Assembly: GCF_001424405.1 (NCBI RefSeq)
Contig: NZ_LMPS01000004.1
Location: forward strand, 1,050,537-1,114,536
Source of the DNA: Dyadobacter sp. Leaf189
GTDB taxonomy: Bacteria; Bacteroidota; Bacteroidia; Cytophagales; Spirosomataceae
Length of the DNA stretch: 64,000 bases
Reading direction: 5' to 3'
Shown here: positions 43,135 to 50,849 of the stretch, piece after piece
Numbering within the stretch: the first letter of the stretch is position 1
How the letters are laid out: every line of letters starts with the position of its first letter
Notes under the pieces: generated by a model
Seen by the model: only the letters and a program-made list of their open reading frames with translations
The model's database searches: none
What the model was told of the DNA's origin: nothing
Program-made: the position numbers and the translations under genes

Positions 43135-44336
43135 TGATCACGCCGTACGGACATTTAACTTACTGCTCCAATATCCACCCGGGAGAAAAATGGGCGGACC
43201 ATTTTCAGTCGCTGCGGGACAATCTGCCATTTATCAAGCAGCAGCTATCACCCGACCAACCTTTTGGACTTGGCCTGCGCGTGGCGAATGAAGCTTCCAT
43301 TGAACTGAGCAAACCCGAAGTACTGGCGGGATTTAAAAGCTGGCTCTCGGAAAATGATATATATGTTTTTGTGATCAATGGATTTCCTTACGGCGGGTTT
43401 CATAATGTAGTCGTGAAAGACGATGTACATGCACCAGACTGGACTACGATCGACCGGCTTGAATATACCGTCAGGTTGTTTAACATACTTGCCGAGCTGC
43501 TGCCGGAAGGAATGCACGGGGGAGTTTCCACGCCGCCGCTGTCTTACCGTTACTGGTGGGAAACCGAGGAGGACAAGCATAAGGCGACAGAAAGGGCTAC
43601 TTCTCACATTCTGGAACTGCTTGATACGCTGATCGCCATTGAAAAAGAAACCGGCAAATACCTGCACCTGGACATAGAGCCGGAGCCGGACGGTATTCTC
43701 GATAACACAGTTGACTTTGTTGAATGGTATAAAAAAACGCTCTTACTAAGAGCCGAAGAGTACCTGGGCGCGAAGTACGGATTTACTAATGAGCAGGCTA
43801 CTGATGCCGTTCTGAGGCACATTCAGCTTTGCTATGATATCTGCCACGCGGCTGTCGGCTTTGAAGATCCACAAGATATCCTGGACTCATTAAATGAGGT
43901 CGGGATTAAAGTGGGCCGCATTCAGGTGAGCTCCGCTTTGAAGGTGAATTTTGAAAATGAGAGAGAGATCAAGCTGAAAGCGATTGAAACTTTCGACGAA
44001 CCCGTTTACCTGCACCAGGTAGTTGCATTGAATGAAGGCCAGAGCAAAACGCGCTACCCTGACCTCAAAGACGCGCTGAAAGACTGGAACGAGCAGCAAA
44101 AAGAATGGCGCGTACATTTCCACGTACCGCTTTTTGTCAATCACTACGGTGTACTTGAATCTACCCAATCTGATATCGTAAAAACGCTGGGCATTCATAA
44201 AGAGAACCCGTTTTCAGATTATCTGGAAGTGGAAACTTACACCTGGGGCGTGCTGCCTGAAGATATGCAAAAGCCCATTGGTGAGTCGATCGTGCGCGAG
44301 CTGGAGTGGGTGAAGAAAATTTTGAGTTATGAATAA
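43134..44336 (+). CDS. eboE: EboE, xylose-isomerase-like TIM-barrel protein
   Basis: The 400-residue protein begins MITPYGHLTYCSNIHPGEKW, typical of EboE. HLDIEPEPDG near residue 182 supplies Glu, and IQLCYDICHAAVGFEDP near residue 230 Asp and His, the metal-site pattern of sugar isomerases and epimerases of the AP-endonuclease-2 superfamily. Its product or substrate is unknown; an isomerase of a sugar or cyclitol is the natural guess given EboD next to it. The ATG overlaps the last base of the eboD stop and the eboF start lies eight bases inside its own end, indicating translational coupling. Confidence 0.9.
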   Translation: MITPYGHLTYCSNIHPGEKWADHFQSLRDNLPFIKQQLSPDQPFGLGLRVANEASIELSKPEVLAGFKSWLSENDIYVFVINGFPYGGFHNVVVKDDVHAPDWTTIDRLEYTVRLFNILAELLPEGMHGGVSTPPLSYRYWWETEEDKHKATERATSHILELLDTLIAIEKETGKYLHLDIEPEPDGILDNTVDFVEWYKKTLLLRAEEYLGAKYGFTNEQATDAVLRHIQLCYDICHAAVGFEDPQDILDSLNEVGIKVGRIQVSSALKVNFENEREIKLKAIETFDEPVYLHQVVALNEGQSKTRYPDLKDALKDWNEQQKEWRVHFHVPLFVNHYGVLESTQSDIVKTLGIHKENPFSDYLEVETYTWGVLPEDMQKPIGESIVRELEWVKKILSYE

Positions 44337-45693
44337 AACAGTAGTAATCGACATTGTCGGATTAAGTGCCAATCTGATCGGAGAACATACCCCGTTTTTG
44401 GCCAAATACATCAAAGACCGGCAGTTAACACCTATAAAGCCCGTTTTACCCGCAGTTACCACAACTTCCCAGAGTACCTATATCACCGGTAAATGGCCGG
44501 CTGAAAACGGGATCGTTGGAAATGGCTGGTACGACCGGGAAGATGCGGAAGTGAAGTTTTGGAAACAGTCTAACAAGCTGGTAAAGGGCGAAAAGATCTG
44601 GGAAGCTGCCAAACGCATTGACCCGCATTTCACCTGCGCCAAAATGTTCTGGTGGTATAATATGTACTCCACCGCTGACTTCTCAGTAACTCCAAGACCG
44701 CAGTACCACGCCGACGGAGTGAAAGCGCCCGACTGCTATGCTTACCCGCCTGAACTGCGCGACGAGCTGCAAAAAGACCTGGGACAATTTCCATTGTTCA
44801 ACTTCTGGGGCCCGAATGCGAATATCAAATCAAGTAAATGGATTGCAGATTCTTCTATTTGGGTTGATAAAAAGCATGATCCGACACTTACGCTCATTTA
44901 CCTGCCACATTTGGATTATTGCCTTCAAAAATTCGGCCCCGATTTTTCGAAAATCAGCAAAGAGCTGGGTGAGATCGACAATTTGGTAGAAGAGCTGGTG
45001 ACGCATTATGAATCCAAAAATGCGAAGATCATTTTGCTTTCTGAATACGGGATCAATCCTGTAAGTAACCCGATCCACATCAACCGGATCCTGCGGAATG
45101 AAGGTACCATTTCGATACGGACTGAAAGGTGGTATGAACTGCTCGACGCAGGCGCTTCGAAAGCTTTCGCAGCAGCCGATCATCAGATTGCACACGTTTA
45201 TATTAATGATGAATCTGTTCGGGAGCGGATTATCAAAGTTTTAAAACAAACACCGGGCATTGACCTGGTACTGGATAAAGAAGAACAGAAAGCCTACCAT
45301 ATCGATCACGAACGCTCGGGTGACCTGGTGGTTATGGCCAAACCTGACAGCTGGTTTACTTACTATTACTGGCTCGACGATGCCAAAGCGCCAGACTACG
45401 CGCATTTGGTGGATATACACAGAAAACCAGGTTACGACCCGGTTGAAATGTTTATGGACCCCAAAAACCCTTTGATCAAAGTTCGCGCGGGCTATAAACT
45501 TGCCCGAAAATTAATGGGATTCAGGTACCTGATGGATGTAATCCCGCTGGATGCCACATTGGTCAAAGGTTCTCACGGGAGTATCAACGTGCCCCGCCAA
45601 TATTACCCGATCTGCATTACTGATTCGCCGCTCGAAAAGAGCGAGATTGAGGCGGTTGATGTGTACGATGTGATCTGGAAACATTTGATTTAA
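44329..45693 (+). CDS. eboF: EboF, nucleotide pyrophosphatase/phosphodiesterase-fold protein with altered metal site
   Basis: The 454-residue protein begins MNKTVVIDIVGLSANLIGEH with an alkaline-phosphatase-superfamily fold of the nucleotide pyrophosphatase/phosphodiesterase group. The nucleophile position is preserved in AVTTTSQSTYITG with Thr or Ser, and the first Asp lies in VIDIVG. The canonical second metal site appears altered: where these enzymes have D-x-x-G-H it reads LDYCLQKFG, and where they have S-D-H-G it reads LLSEYGINPVS. KPGYDPVEMFMDP near the end is intact. Either it uses one metal or binds phosphate compounds without classical hydrolysis. No signal peptide is seen. It ends the ebo operon. 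Confidence 0.9.
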   Translation: MNKTVVIDIVGLSANLIGEHTPFLAKYIKDRQLTPIKPVLPAVTTTSQSTYITGKWPAENGIVGNGWYDREDAEVKFWKQSNKLVKGEKIWEAAKRIDPHFTCAKMFWWYNMYSTADFSVTPRPQYHADGVKAPDCYAYPPELRDELQKDLGQFPLFNFWGPNANIKSSKWIADSSIWVDKKHDPTLTLIYLPHLDYCLQKFGPDFSKISKELGEIDNLVEELVTHYESKNAKIILLSEYGINPVSNPIHINRILRNEGTISIRTERWYELLDAGASKAFAAADHQIAHVYINDESVRERIIKVLKQTPGIDLVLDKEEQKAYHIDHERSGDLVVMAKPDSWFTYYYWLDDAKAPDYAHLVDIHRKPGYDPVEMFMDPKNPLIKVRAGYKLARKLMGFRYLMDVIPLDATLVKGSHGSINVPRQYYPICITDSPLEKSEIEAVDVYDVIWKHLI

Positions 45694-45721
45694 AGGAAGT
45701 TTTAAAAACAAAAAGCATTTA

Positions 45722-45754
45722 CAGGACGTTGAACTAACAAACTTCAACGTCCTG
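45722..45754 (+). promoter_or_regulatory. Perfect hairpin ending three bases before a start codon
   Basis: CAGGACGTTGAA and its exact complement TTCAACGTCCTG form a 12-base-pair stem with a nine-base loop. It lies between the eboF stop and the ATG at 45758 and would cover the ribosome entry site. It has no T run, so it is a poor intrinsic terminator. It might act as a translation-control hairpin, a processing site, or a partial terminator. Confidence 0.55.
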
Positions 45755-45757
45755 AAT

Positions 45758-46936
45758 ATGAAACCTCATCTGACTCACGCTTTCTTAATTGCCACTTTAC
45801 TGCTCGCGTGTTCTTCCAAAGACCCTGATAAGGAGGAGGTACCAGAGATCCCGAAGGGCGGGATCACTTCTGCTGACGCATTCCCCGCATTGAAATTCAA
45901 CTTACCCGTTGAGCTCGCCCAGGCGCCGGGCGACAGCAGCCGCTTTTACGTGATCGAGCAGGAAGGAACGATCAGAACTTTCGCAAGTACAGCTTCCGTA
46001 GCCAGCAGCAGTGCTTTTCTTGACATTAAAAATAAAGTAACCTCTGGCGGCGAACGCGGTTTGCTGGGTCTTGCTTTCCACCCGGACTATAAGACAAACG
46101 GGTTCCTTTTTGTCAATTATACCAATGGAAATCCATTAAAAACTACGATCGCGCGCTACAAAGCGAACCCGGCAACTAACCAGGCTGATCCTGCAAGTGA
46201 GGTGGTACTGTTCACATTCAACCAACCTTACAGTAACCACAACGGAGGCTCAATGCATTTCGGGAAAGATGGATTGCTGTATATCGCGACCGGTGACGGG
46301 GGTAGCGGCGGCGATCCTGAGAACAATGCGCAGAACCTGAAAAGTCATTTGGGTAAAATCCTGCGTGTGGATGTGAATGGAACTACGAAAGGCAATTATG
46401 GTATCCCAGCCGATAATCCATTCGCGACGAACACCGAAGGAAACCTGCCGGAGATTTATGCGTACGGTCTCAGAAATCCCTGGCGGATCAGTTTCGATAT
46501 GGAAAACAACAGGCTGTTTGCAGGAGATGTGGGCCAGAATGAGCGAGAAGAAATTGATATTATTACCAAAGGCGGTAATTATGGCTGGCGATTGAAAGAG
46601 GGCGTTGATTGCTACAATCCAGCCTCAAACTGCGGCCGGGAAGGTTTGGTTGAGCCTATTCACGATTACAGCCAGAGCAATGGCGATAAATCCATCACAG
46701 GCGGCTATGTGTATCGTGGTAAAGCGGTACCCTCATTGATTGGCAAATACATTTACGGCGATTATGTGAGCGGACGGATCTGGGCGCTGGAAATGGACGG
46801 TAATGCAAAAAAGGAAAATACGCTGATCCTGGAAAACCAGGGGTCAATTTCTTCTTTCGGGCAGGATGTGAATGGGGAGGTTTATTTCCTCAATTACAGC
46901 GATGGAAAGGTAATGAAGCTGGTGAATGCAAATTAA
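45758..46936 (+). CDS. Lipoprotein PQQ-dependent aldose-type dehydrogenase
   Basis: The lipoprotein signal MKPHLTHAFLIATLLLAC places the lipidated Cys near residue 18. The 392-residue protein is a soluble-glucose-dehydrogenase-type (Asd/HHIP-like) six-bladed propeller: GERGLLGLAFHPDYKTNGFLF, SNHNGGSMHFGKDGLLYIATGDGG, YGLRNPWRISFD, GDVGQNEREEIDII and GNYGWRLKEG match the family, which uses PQQ and Ca2+. It oxidises sugars or polyols in the periplasm. It differs clearly from the sorbosone-type gene at 18232-19500, so the window holds two distinct PQQ-type proteins. Confidence 0.88.
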   Translation: MKPHLTHAFLIATLLLACSSKDPDKEEVPEIPKGGITSADAFPALKFNLPVELAQAPGDSSRFYVIEQEGTIRTFASTASVASSSAFLDIKNKVTSGGERGLLGLAFHPDYKTNGFLFVNYTNGNPLKTTIARYKANPATNQADPASEVVLFTFNQPYSNHNGGSMHFGKDGLLYIATGDGGSGGDPENNAQNLKSHLGKILRVDVNGTTKGNYGIPADNPFATNTEGNLPEIYAYGLRNPWRISFDMENNRLFAGDVGQNEREEIDIITKGGNYGWRLKEGVDCYNPASNCGREGLVEPIHDYSQSNGDKSITGGYVYRGKAVPSLIGKYIYGDYVSGRIWALEMDGNAKKENTLILENQGSISSFGQDVNGEVYFLNYSDGKVMKLVNAN

Positions 46937-46937
46937 G

Positions 46938-46967
46938 TTGAAAAATAAGCCCGCCATTTTATCTTTG
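46938..46967 (+). promoter_or_regulatory. Bacteroidota-type promoter for the saccharopine-dehydrogenase-like gene
   Basis: TTG at 46938-46940, a 19-base spacer and TATCTTTG at 46960-46967 match the phylum's consensus well. Transcription would begin near 46973, favouring ATG 47021 over ATG 46976 as start codon. Confidence 0.65.
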
Positions 46968-47020
46968 CCGAAAATATGAACCAACTTGTCCGGTCTCCTG
47001 ACAAGTTTAAAAATATAAAA

Positions 47021-48232
47021 ATGTCGAAAGTCCTAATTATTGGCGCGGGTGGTGTTGGTAGTGTTGTTGCGCATAAATGTGCAATGAACAGCAATGTTTT
47101 TACCGAGATCATGCTGGCCAGCCGCACCAAAGCCAAATGCGATAAAATTGCCGCTGAAATCCAGGAAATGCACGGAGTTACTATCCAGACTGCGCAGGTT
47201 GATGCAGATATAGTAGCCGAAACAGTGCTTTTGATCAAGCGTTTTCAACCTAAGCTACTGATCAATGTAGCATTGCCTTACCAGGATCTGACGATTATGG
47301 AAGCCTGTCTGGCAACCGGCGTACATTACCTGGATACCGCAAATTACGAGCCGAAAGATGTTGCCAAGTTTGAATACAGCTGGCAATGGGCTTACCAGGA
47401 GCGGTTTAAAGAAGCTGGTTTAATGGCGGTTCTGGGCTGCGGCTTCGACCCGGGCGTTACGCAGGTTTTCACGGCTTATGCCAACAAGCACCATTTCGAT
47501 GAAATGCATTACCTGGATGTTATTGACTGTAATGCAGGAGATCATGGAAAAGCATTTGCGACTAACTTCAATCCGGAAATCAATATCCGTGAAATCACGC
47601 AGCCAGGAAGGTACTGGGAGAATGGCGAGTGGATTGAAATCCCTGCAATGTCCATTCACAAACCGATTGAATATCCGGGTATTGGTCCAAAGGAAAGCTA
47701 TGTGCTTTACCACGAAGAGCTTGAATCTTTGGTGAAAAACTTCCCTACCCTAAAACGGGCGCGTTTCTGGATGACTTTCGGACAAGCTTACATTACGCAT
47801 TTGAATGTGCTTGAAAATGTAGGTATGACCAGCATTAAGCCTATCAAATTTCAGGGAATGGATATCGTGCCGCTCGAATTCTTGAAAGCAGTACTACCTG
47901 CACCTGATTCTTTGGGCGAAAATTACTCCGGACAAACTTCCATTGGTTGCCAGATCAAGGGTATTGAAGATGGAGAAGAAAAGACTTACTACGTTTGGAA
48001 CAACTGCGACCATGCTGAATGCTACCGCGAAGTACGCGCACAGGCTGTAAGCTATACCACGGGAGTTCCGGCAATGATCGGCGCCATGCTGATGCTGACG
48101 AATGAAGAATGGATGAAGCCGGGTGTATACAATGTAGAAGAATTGAACCCTGATCCGTTCATGGACTTGCTTAACCAGCACGGTTTGCCATGGAACGAGC
48201 GGATCAACGTTCCGCTTCCTCACGAGTATTGA
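47021..48232 (+). CDS. Carboxynorspermidine-synthase-like (saccharopine dehydrogenase family)
   Basis: ATG 47021 (MSKVLIIGAGGVGSVVAHK) is preferred, since the nearby promoter box makes the upstream ATG nearly leaderless. The roughly 403-residue protein has the Rossmann loop IGAGGVGSVVAHK, then NVALPYQDLTIMEACLATGVHYLDTANYEP and LGCGFDPGVTQVFTAYANK, typical of carboxynorspermidine synthase. That enzyme reductively condenses aspartate semialdehyde with a diamine in the alternative spermidine route common in Bacteroidota. The partner decarboxylase (NspC-like) is not in this window. It ends at a strong bidirectional terminator. Confidence 0.88.
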   Translation: MSKVLIIGAGGVGSVVAHKCAMNSNVFTEIMLASRTKAKCDKIAAEIQEMHGVTIQTAQVDADIVAETVLLIKRFQPKLLINVALPYQDLTIMEACLATGVHYLDTANYEPKDVAKFEYSWQWAYQERFKEAGLMAVLGCGFDPGVTQVFTAYANKHHFDEMHYLDVIDCNAGDHGKAFATNFNPEINIREITQPGRYWENGEWIEIPAMSIHKPIEYPGIGPKESYVLYHEELESLVKNFPTLKRARFWMTFGQAYITHLNVLENVGMTSIKPIKFQGMDIVPLEFLKAVLPAPDSLGENYSGQTSIGCQIKGIEDGEEKTYYVWNNCDHAECYREVRAQAVSYTTGVPAMIGAMLMLTNEEWMKPGVYNVEELNPDPFMDLLNQHGLPWNERINVPLPHEY

Positions 48233-48250
48233 CGTTGCTTTGGTGACAAA

Positions 48251-48294
48251 GGATAATAAGAGAGGCAGCCCTAAGGCTGCCTCTCTTATTATCC
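48251..48294. terminator. Perfect bidirectional hairpin between convergent genes
   Basis: A 20-base-pair perfect stem with a CTAA loop (arms 48251-48270 and 48275-48294). It serves the plus-strand gene ending at 48232; it also covers the last six bases of folB on the minus strand. T-rich arms give weak U tracts in both directions. Confidence 0.8.
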
Positions 48295-48645
48295 TTCCAT
48301 CGTTATAGTAGCCCGCGTACAAACCCCTCCTACCGGCGGGTTGAACTTGGAGACCCGCACTTTGATATTTGCTACAAGCGGGTAATGTTCTCTGATCTTC
48401 TCAATTACATTGAAGCCGATGTGTTCCAGTAGTTTTGCAGGCTCCTGCATTACTTTGGACGCGATCTGATAAATCGTTTCGTAATTGACTGTTTCACTGA
48501 GTTTATCGGCTTGCGCGGCTTTAAAAAAATCAGTTGTGATTGTTATGTCGAGCGCGTATTTGTTGCCTATCCTTTGCTCTTCGGGATAATATCCGTGATA
48601 GGCAAAAAATTCAAGTCCTTCAAGGCTGATAGTTCCCAATGTCAA
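48289..48645 (-). CDS. folB: Dihydroneopterin aldolase
   Basis: The 118-residue protein matches FolB in length and sequence: GTISLEGLEFFAYHGYYPEEQRIGNKYALDI, with the Glu and Tyr pterin contacts, and a final VRVSKFNPPVGGVCTRATI. It cleaves 7,8-dihydroneopterin to 6-hydroxymethyl-7,8-dihydropterin in folate synthesis. The start is unusual: no ATG is available; TTG at 48645 directly follows the DivIVA stop (TAATTG), and a second TTG at 48639 begins exactly at the conserved GTISLEG. Translation by coupling to the upstream gene is plausible. Confidence 0.9.
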   Translation of the reverse strand: MTLGTISLEGLEFFAYHGYYPEEQRIGNKYALDITITTDFFKAAQADKLSETVNYETIYQIASKVMQEPAKLLEHIGFNVIEKIREHYPLVANIKVRVSKFNPPVGGVCTRATITMEG

Positions 48646-49686
48646 TTAGATTTGGTCAAAGAATGAACCTCCGCCGCCCGTTTTCTTGGGTTGGGTAGTT
48701 TCACGCGGCCTGTTGATCGCCGGTGATGAATCGCGCGCTTTTTCAGCTGATCTGTGCATTTCAGCCAATGCTTCATTTGCCTCATCGGCAGCGCTTCTTA
48801 CTGTTTCCCGTGGCCTGTTGTAAACCACTTCCTCCTCAACCGGTTCTGGTTCCGGCTCTGTGACTGCTACGGGCTCAGGTTCCTCGATCGCATTCAGCTC
48901 CTCCTGTTCAAAGGCCGCTTCGGGCAACAATTCTTCTTCTTCCGGTTCAACTTCAACGATTTCTGGCTCTTCCTCTTCTTTTGCGATCTCAAAAACAACT
49001 TCCGGTTTATCGTCCTGCAAAATCACAGATACCTCCGCCTGATGCTCCTCCGGCTCCTCTTCCCTGGCAACTTCCATGGCAGGAATCTGATAAGTTGGTT
49101 TCTTTGGAATATCGATTTCAGCAACGTGCTGCTTGATTTCCTCCATCTTGTTCAGAACAGATTCCTTATCATATTTCTGCTCAAAACGTTCAACAGTATC
49201 TATGGTATTATTGGCCAGCGAAGTAAGCTGAACAATGAGGTTGTCCCTGAAATTTTCAATCGCTTTGAAGTCACGTTCCTGCCGTTTGATTTCAGTTGCA
49301 AAATCCTCTTTGAATTGCTTCAAACGATCTTCGGTTTCCCGTATAATCTGGCTCGTCCTGGATTCTGCTTCCGACACCAGATCACTGGCTGTTGACTTCG
49401 ATTCTTCAATCCTTTTCTCAGCAAGCTCATGTGCTTCCTTCTCAATCAGCTTACTGGTATCTTCCGCCGCTTTCAGTGTGCGAAATAGCGTTGATTCTAT
49501 GTCTTTTAACTTGCTAAGCTCCTTTTCCGCATATTCGAGCTGCATTTTCAACAAGCTGTTTTCGCTCGAAAATCGCTCCCATTCCTGTGACAGTGAATTC
49601 AGGAAAGCATCTACTTCGTCCGGGTCGTAACCTCTGAAAATCTTTTCAAAAGTATGCTTGCGTATCTCTATCGCGGATATTTTCAT
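48646..49686 (-). CDS. DivIVA-domain coiled-coil protein
   Basis: The 346-residue protein begins MKISAIEIRKHTFEKIFRGYDPDEVDAFLNSL, the DivIVA N-terminal domain with the conserved (R)GYDxxEVDxFL, followed by coiled coil at about residues 35-175. A Glu/Pro-rich acidic region covers about 200-290 and an RPRE..RPRE repeat occurs near 290 and 330. The C-terminus GGGGSFFDQI is short and conserved in related genes. In Gram-positives DivIVA recognises curved membrane at septa and poles; in Bacteroidota the role of such proteins is unsettled. It is followed without gap by folB. Confidence 0.85.
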   Translation of the reverse strand: MKISAIEIRKHTFEKIFRGYDPDEVDAFLNSLSQEWERFSSENSLLKMQLEYAEKELSKLKDIESTLFRTLKAAEDTSKLIEKEAHELAEKRIEESKSTASDLVSEAESRTSQIIRETEDRLKQFKEDFATEIKRQERDFKAIENFRDNLIVQLTSLANNTIDTVERFEQKYDKESVLNKMEEIKQHVAEIDIPKKPTYQIPAMEVAREEEPEEHQAEVSVILQDDKPEVVFEIAKEEEEPEIVEVEPEEEELLPEAAFEQEELNAIEEPEPVAVTEPEPEPVEEEVVYNRPRETVRSAADEANEALAEMHRSAEKARDSSPAINRPRETTQPKKTGGGGSFFDQI

Positions 49687-49789
49687 GATGCGTTCAAAGC
49701 TTTGTTACTAGATAAAATCAGTCGTGTAAGTTAAAGATATATGCGTCATTTTTCAAAGTATTTGCCAATAATACCATATTATAAGTATG

Positions 49790-50692
49790 CTATTCGGCCA
49801 CTTTCCAGACCGATATCATCCGGTCGTCGCTGCATGATATCAGCTGGTTTTCACACGTTGTCCAGAGGAGTTTATTCACCGAAGTTCCATGCCCGGCGTG
49901 GCGTGCACGATCGATGATTTTCTTTAATTTGAAAGTTGCAGTATCCCAGACTTTAATTGATTTGTCCATACTGCAGGTAGCAAATAATTGCTGGTCGGGA
50001 CTGAATGCAATGTCGTTGATGGCGTACATGTGCGCAGGAATGTCGGCCACTGTACCATAAGCATCATTTACATCCCAGATTTTCAGGTGCGCATCGCGCC
50101 CGGTTGTGAAAAGATATTGACAGTCCGGTGAATACTTAACGGAGAAAACGGAGTTTGAATGTGATTGGATTGTCTTTTTTAAAACAAAACCGTCCAGATC
50201 AAAGATATGTACATTGCATTCGCTGTCGCCGGTTGCGAATTCATTGGTAAGCGAATTAACTGCAATCGACCGCACACTTTTACCCGAAACCTTGATGTGC
50301 TTACGAACAGAAAAGCTCGGCACATCCACCACAATGATCACCCCGTCACCGGTAGCAATCAATGCATTTTCGCCCCAGATCTTGATATCAAAAATGGCAG
50401 CCGCCGTGATCTTTGACGTTTTTTCGATCTTATTACTTACGGTGTCCAGCAGCTGAATTCCCTCGTAGTTCTGACCGATCCAGAGCTTTTGATCCTCAGG
50501 ATGGAGGGCCAGCGTATAAACGGAGGTGCCTGCGCGCGCAACGAGGTTGCCCAGGTCTGGCTTATTCAGATCCCATTGAATGACAAATCCATCGCCGCCG
50601 GCAGAATAGAAACCGTGGGAAGTCGAATCTGAAATTATTGTATAAACACTATCCCGATGACCGGAAAAAGTATCTACTTTGTGAATGTTCAT
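49790..50692 (-). CDS. WD40-repeat beta-propeller protein
   Basis: The 300-residue protein consists of seven WD40 repeats, each about 40 residues with GH/SH..., S/G-D and W/F-D elements (FSGHRDSVYTIISDSTSH, IQSHSNSVFSVKYSPDCQYL, IPAHMYAINDIAFSPDQQLFATCSMDKSIKVWD). It has no signal peptide and no fused domain, so it is likely a cytoplasmic scaffold. WD40-only proteins of this kind are frequent in Bacteroidota without known partners. It is divergent from the phosphopantetheinyl transferase gene. Confidence 0.88.
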   Translation of the reverse strand: MNIHKVDTFSGHRDSVYTIISDSTSHGFYSAGGDGFVIQWDLNKPDLGNLVARAGTSVYTLALHPEDQKLWIGQNYEGIQLLDTVSNKIEKTSKITAAAIFDIKIWGENALIATGDGVIIVVDVPSFSVRKHIKVSGKSVRSIAVNSLTNEFATGDSECNVHIFDLDGFVLKKTIQSHSNSVFSVKYSPDCQYLFTTGRDAHLKIWDVNDAYGTVADIPAHMYAINDIAFSPDQQLFATCSMDKSIKVWDTATFKLKKIIDRARHAGHGTSVNKLLWTTCENQLISCSDDRMISVWKVAE

Positions 50693-50699
50693 TGTTTTT

Positions 50700-50818
50700 T
50701 GGTGGTTAGCAGTTAGCCTTTGCTGTTAGCCGTTAGGTATTAATTAATGGAGCCAACTCAAAGCTAACACCCAAAAGCTAAAAGCTAACTGCTAATAGCT
50801 AAAAGCCAACAGCCCCAA
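50700..50818. repeat. Cluster of GCTAA-type degenerate repeats in a divergent promoter region
   Basis: The spacer between two divergent genes is built mainly of GCTAA/TTAGC words. TTAGCAGTTAGC at 50706-50717 is the exact complement of GCTAACTGCTAA at 50784-50795, and GCTGTTAGCC pairs imperfectly with GCCAACAGC near the end, so a branched fold is possible. Confidence 0.65.
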
Positions 50819-50849
50819 AAAGCTTCAATCCGTTTTAAACAGAATAACT

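Noticed and set aside
45722..45754. Hairpin as an intrinsic terminator of the ebo operon
   Set aside because: It has no T run and reaches to within three bases of the next start codon, so it is listed as a possible regulatory hairpin instead.
48754..49395. 213-codon frame on the plus strand rich in Phe and Leu
   Set aside because: It is the reverse complement of the acidic and coiled-coil DivIVA-like region, which explains the Phe/Leu bias.
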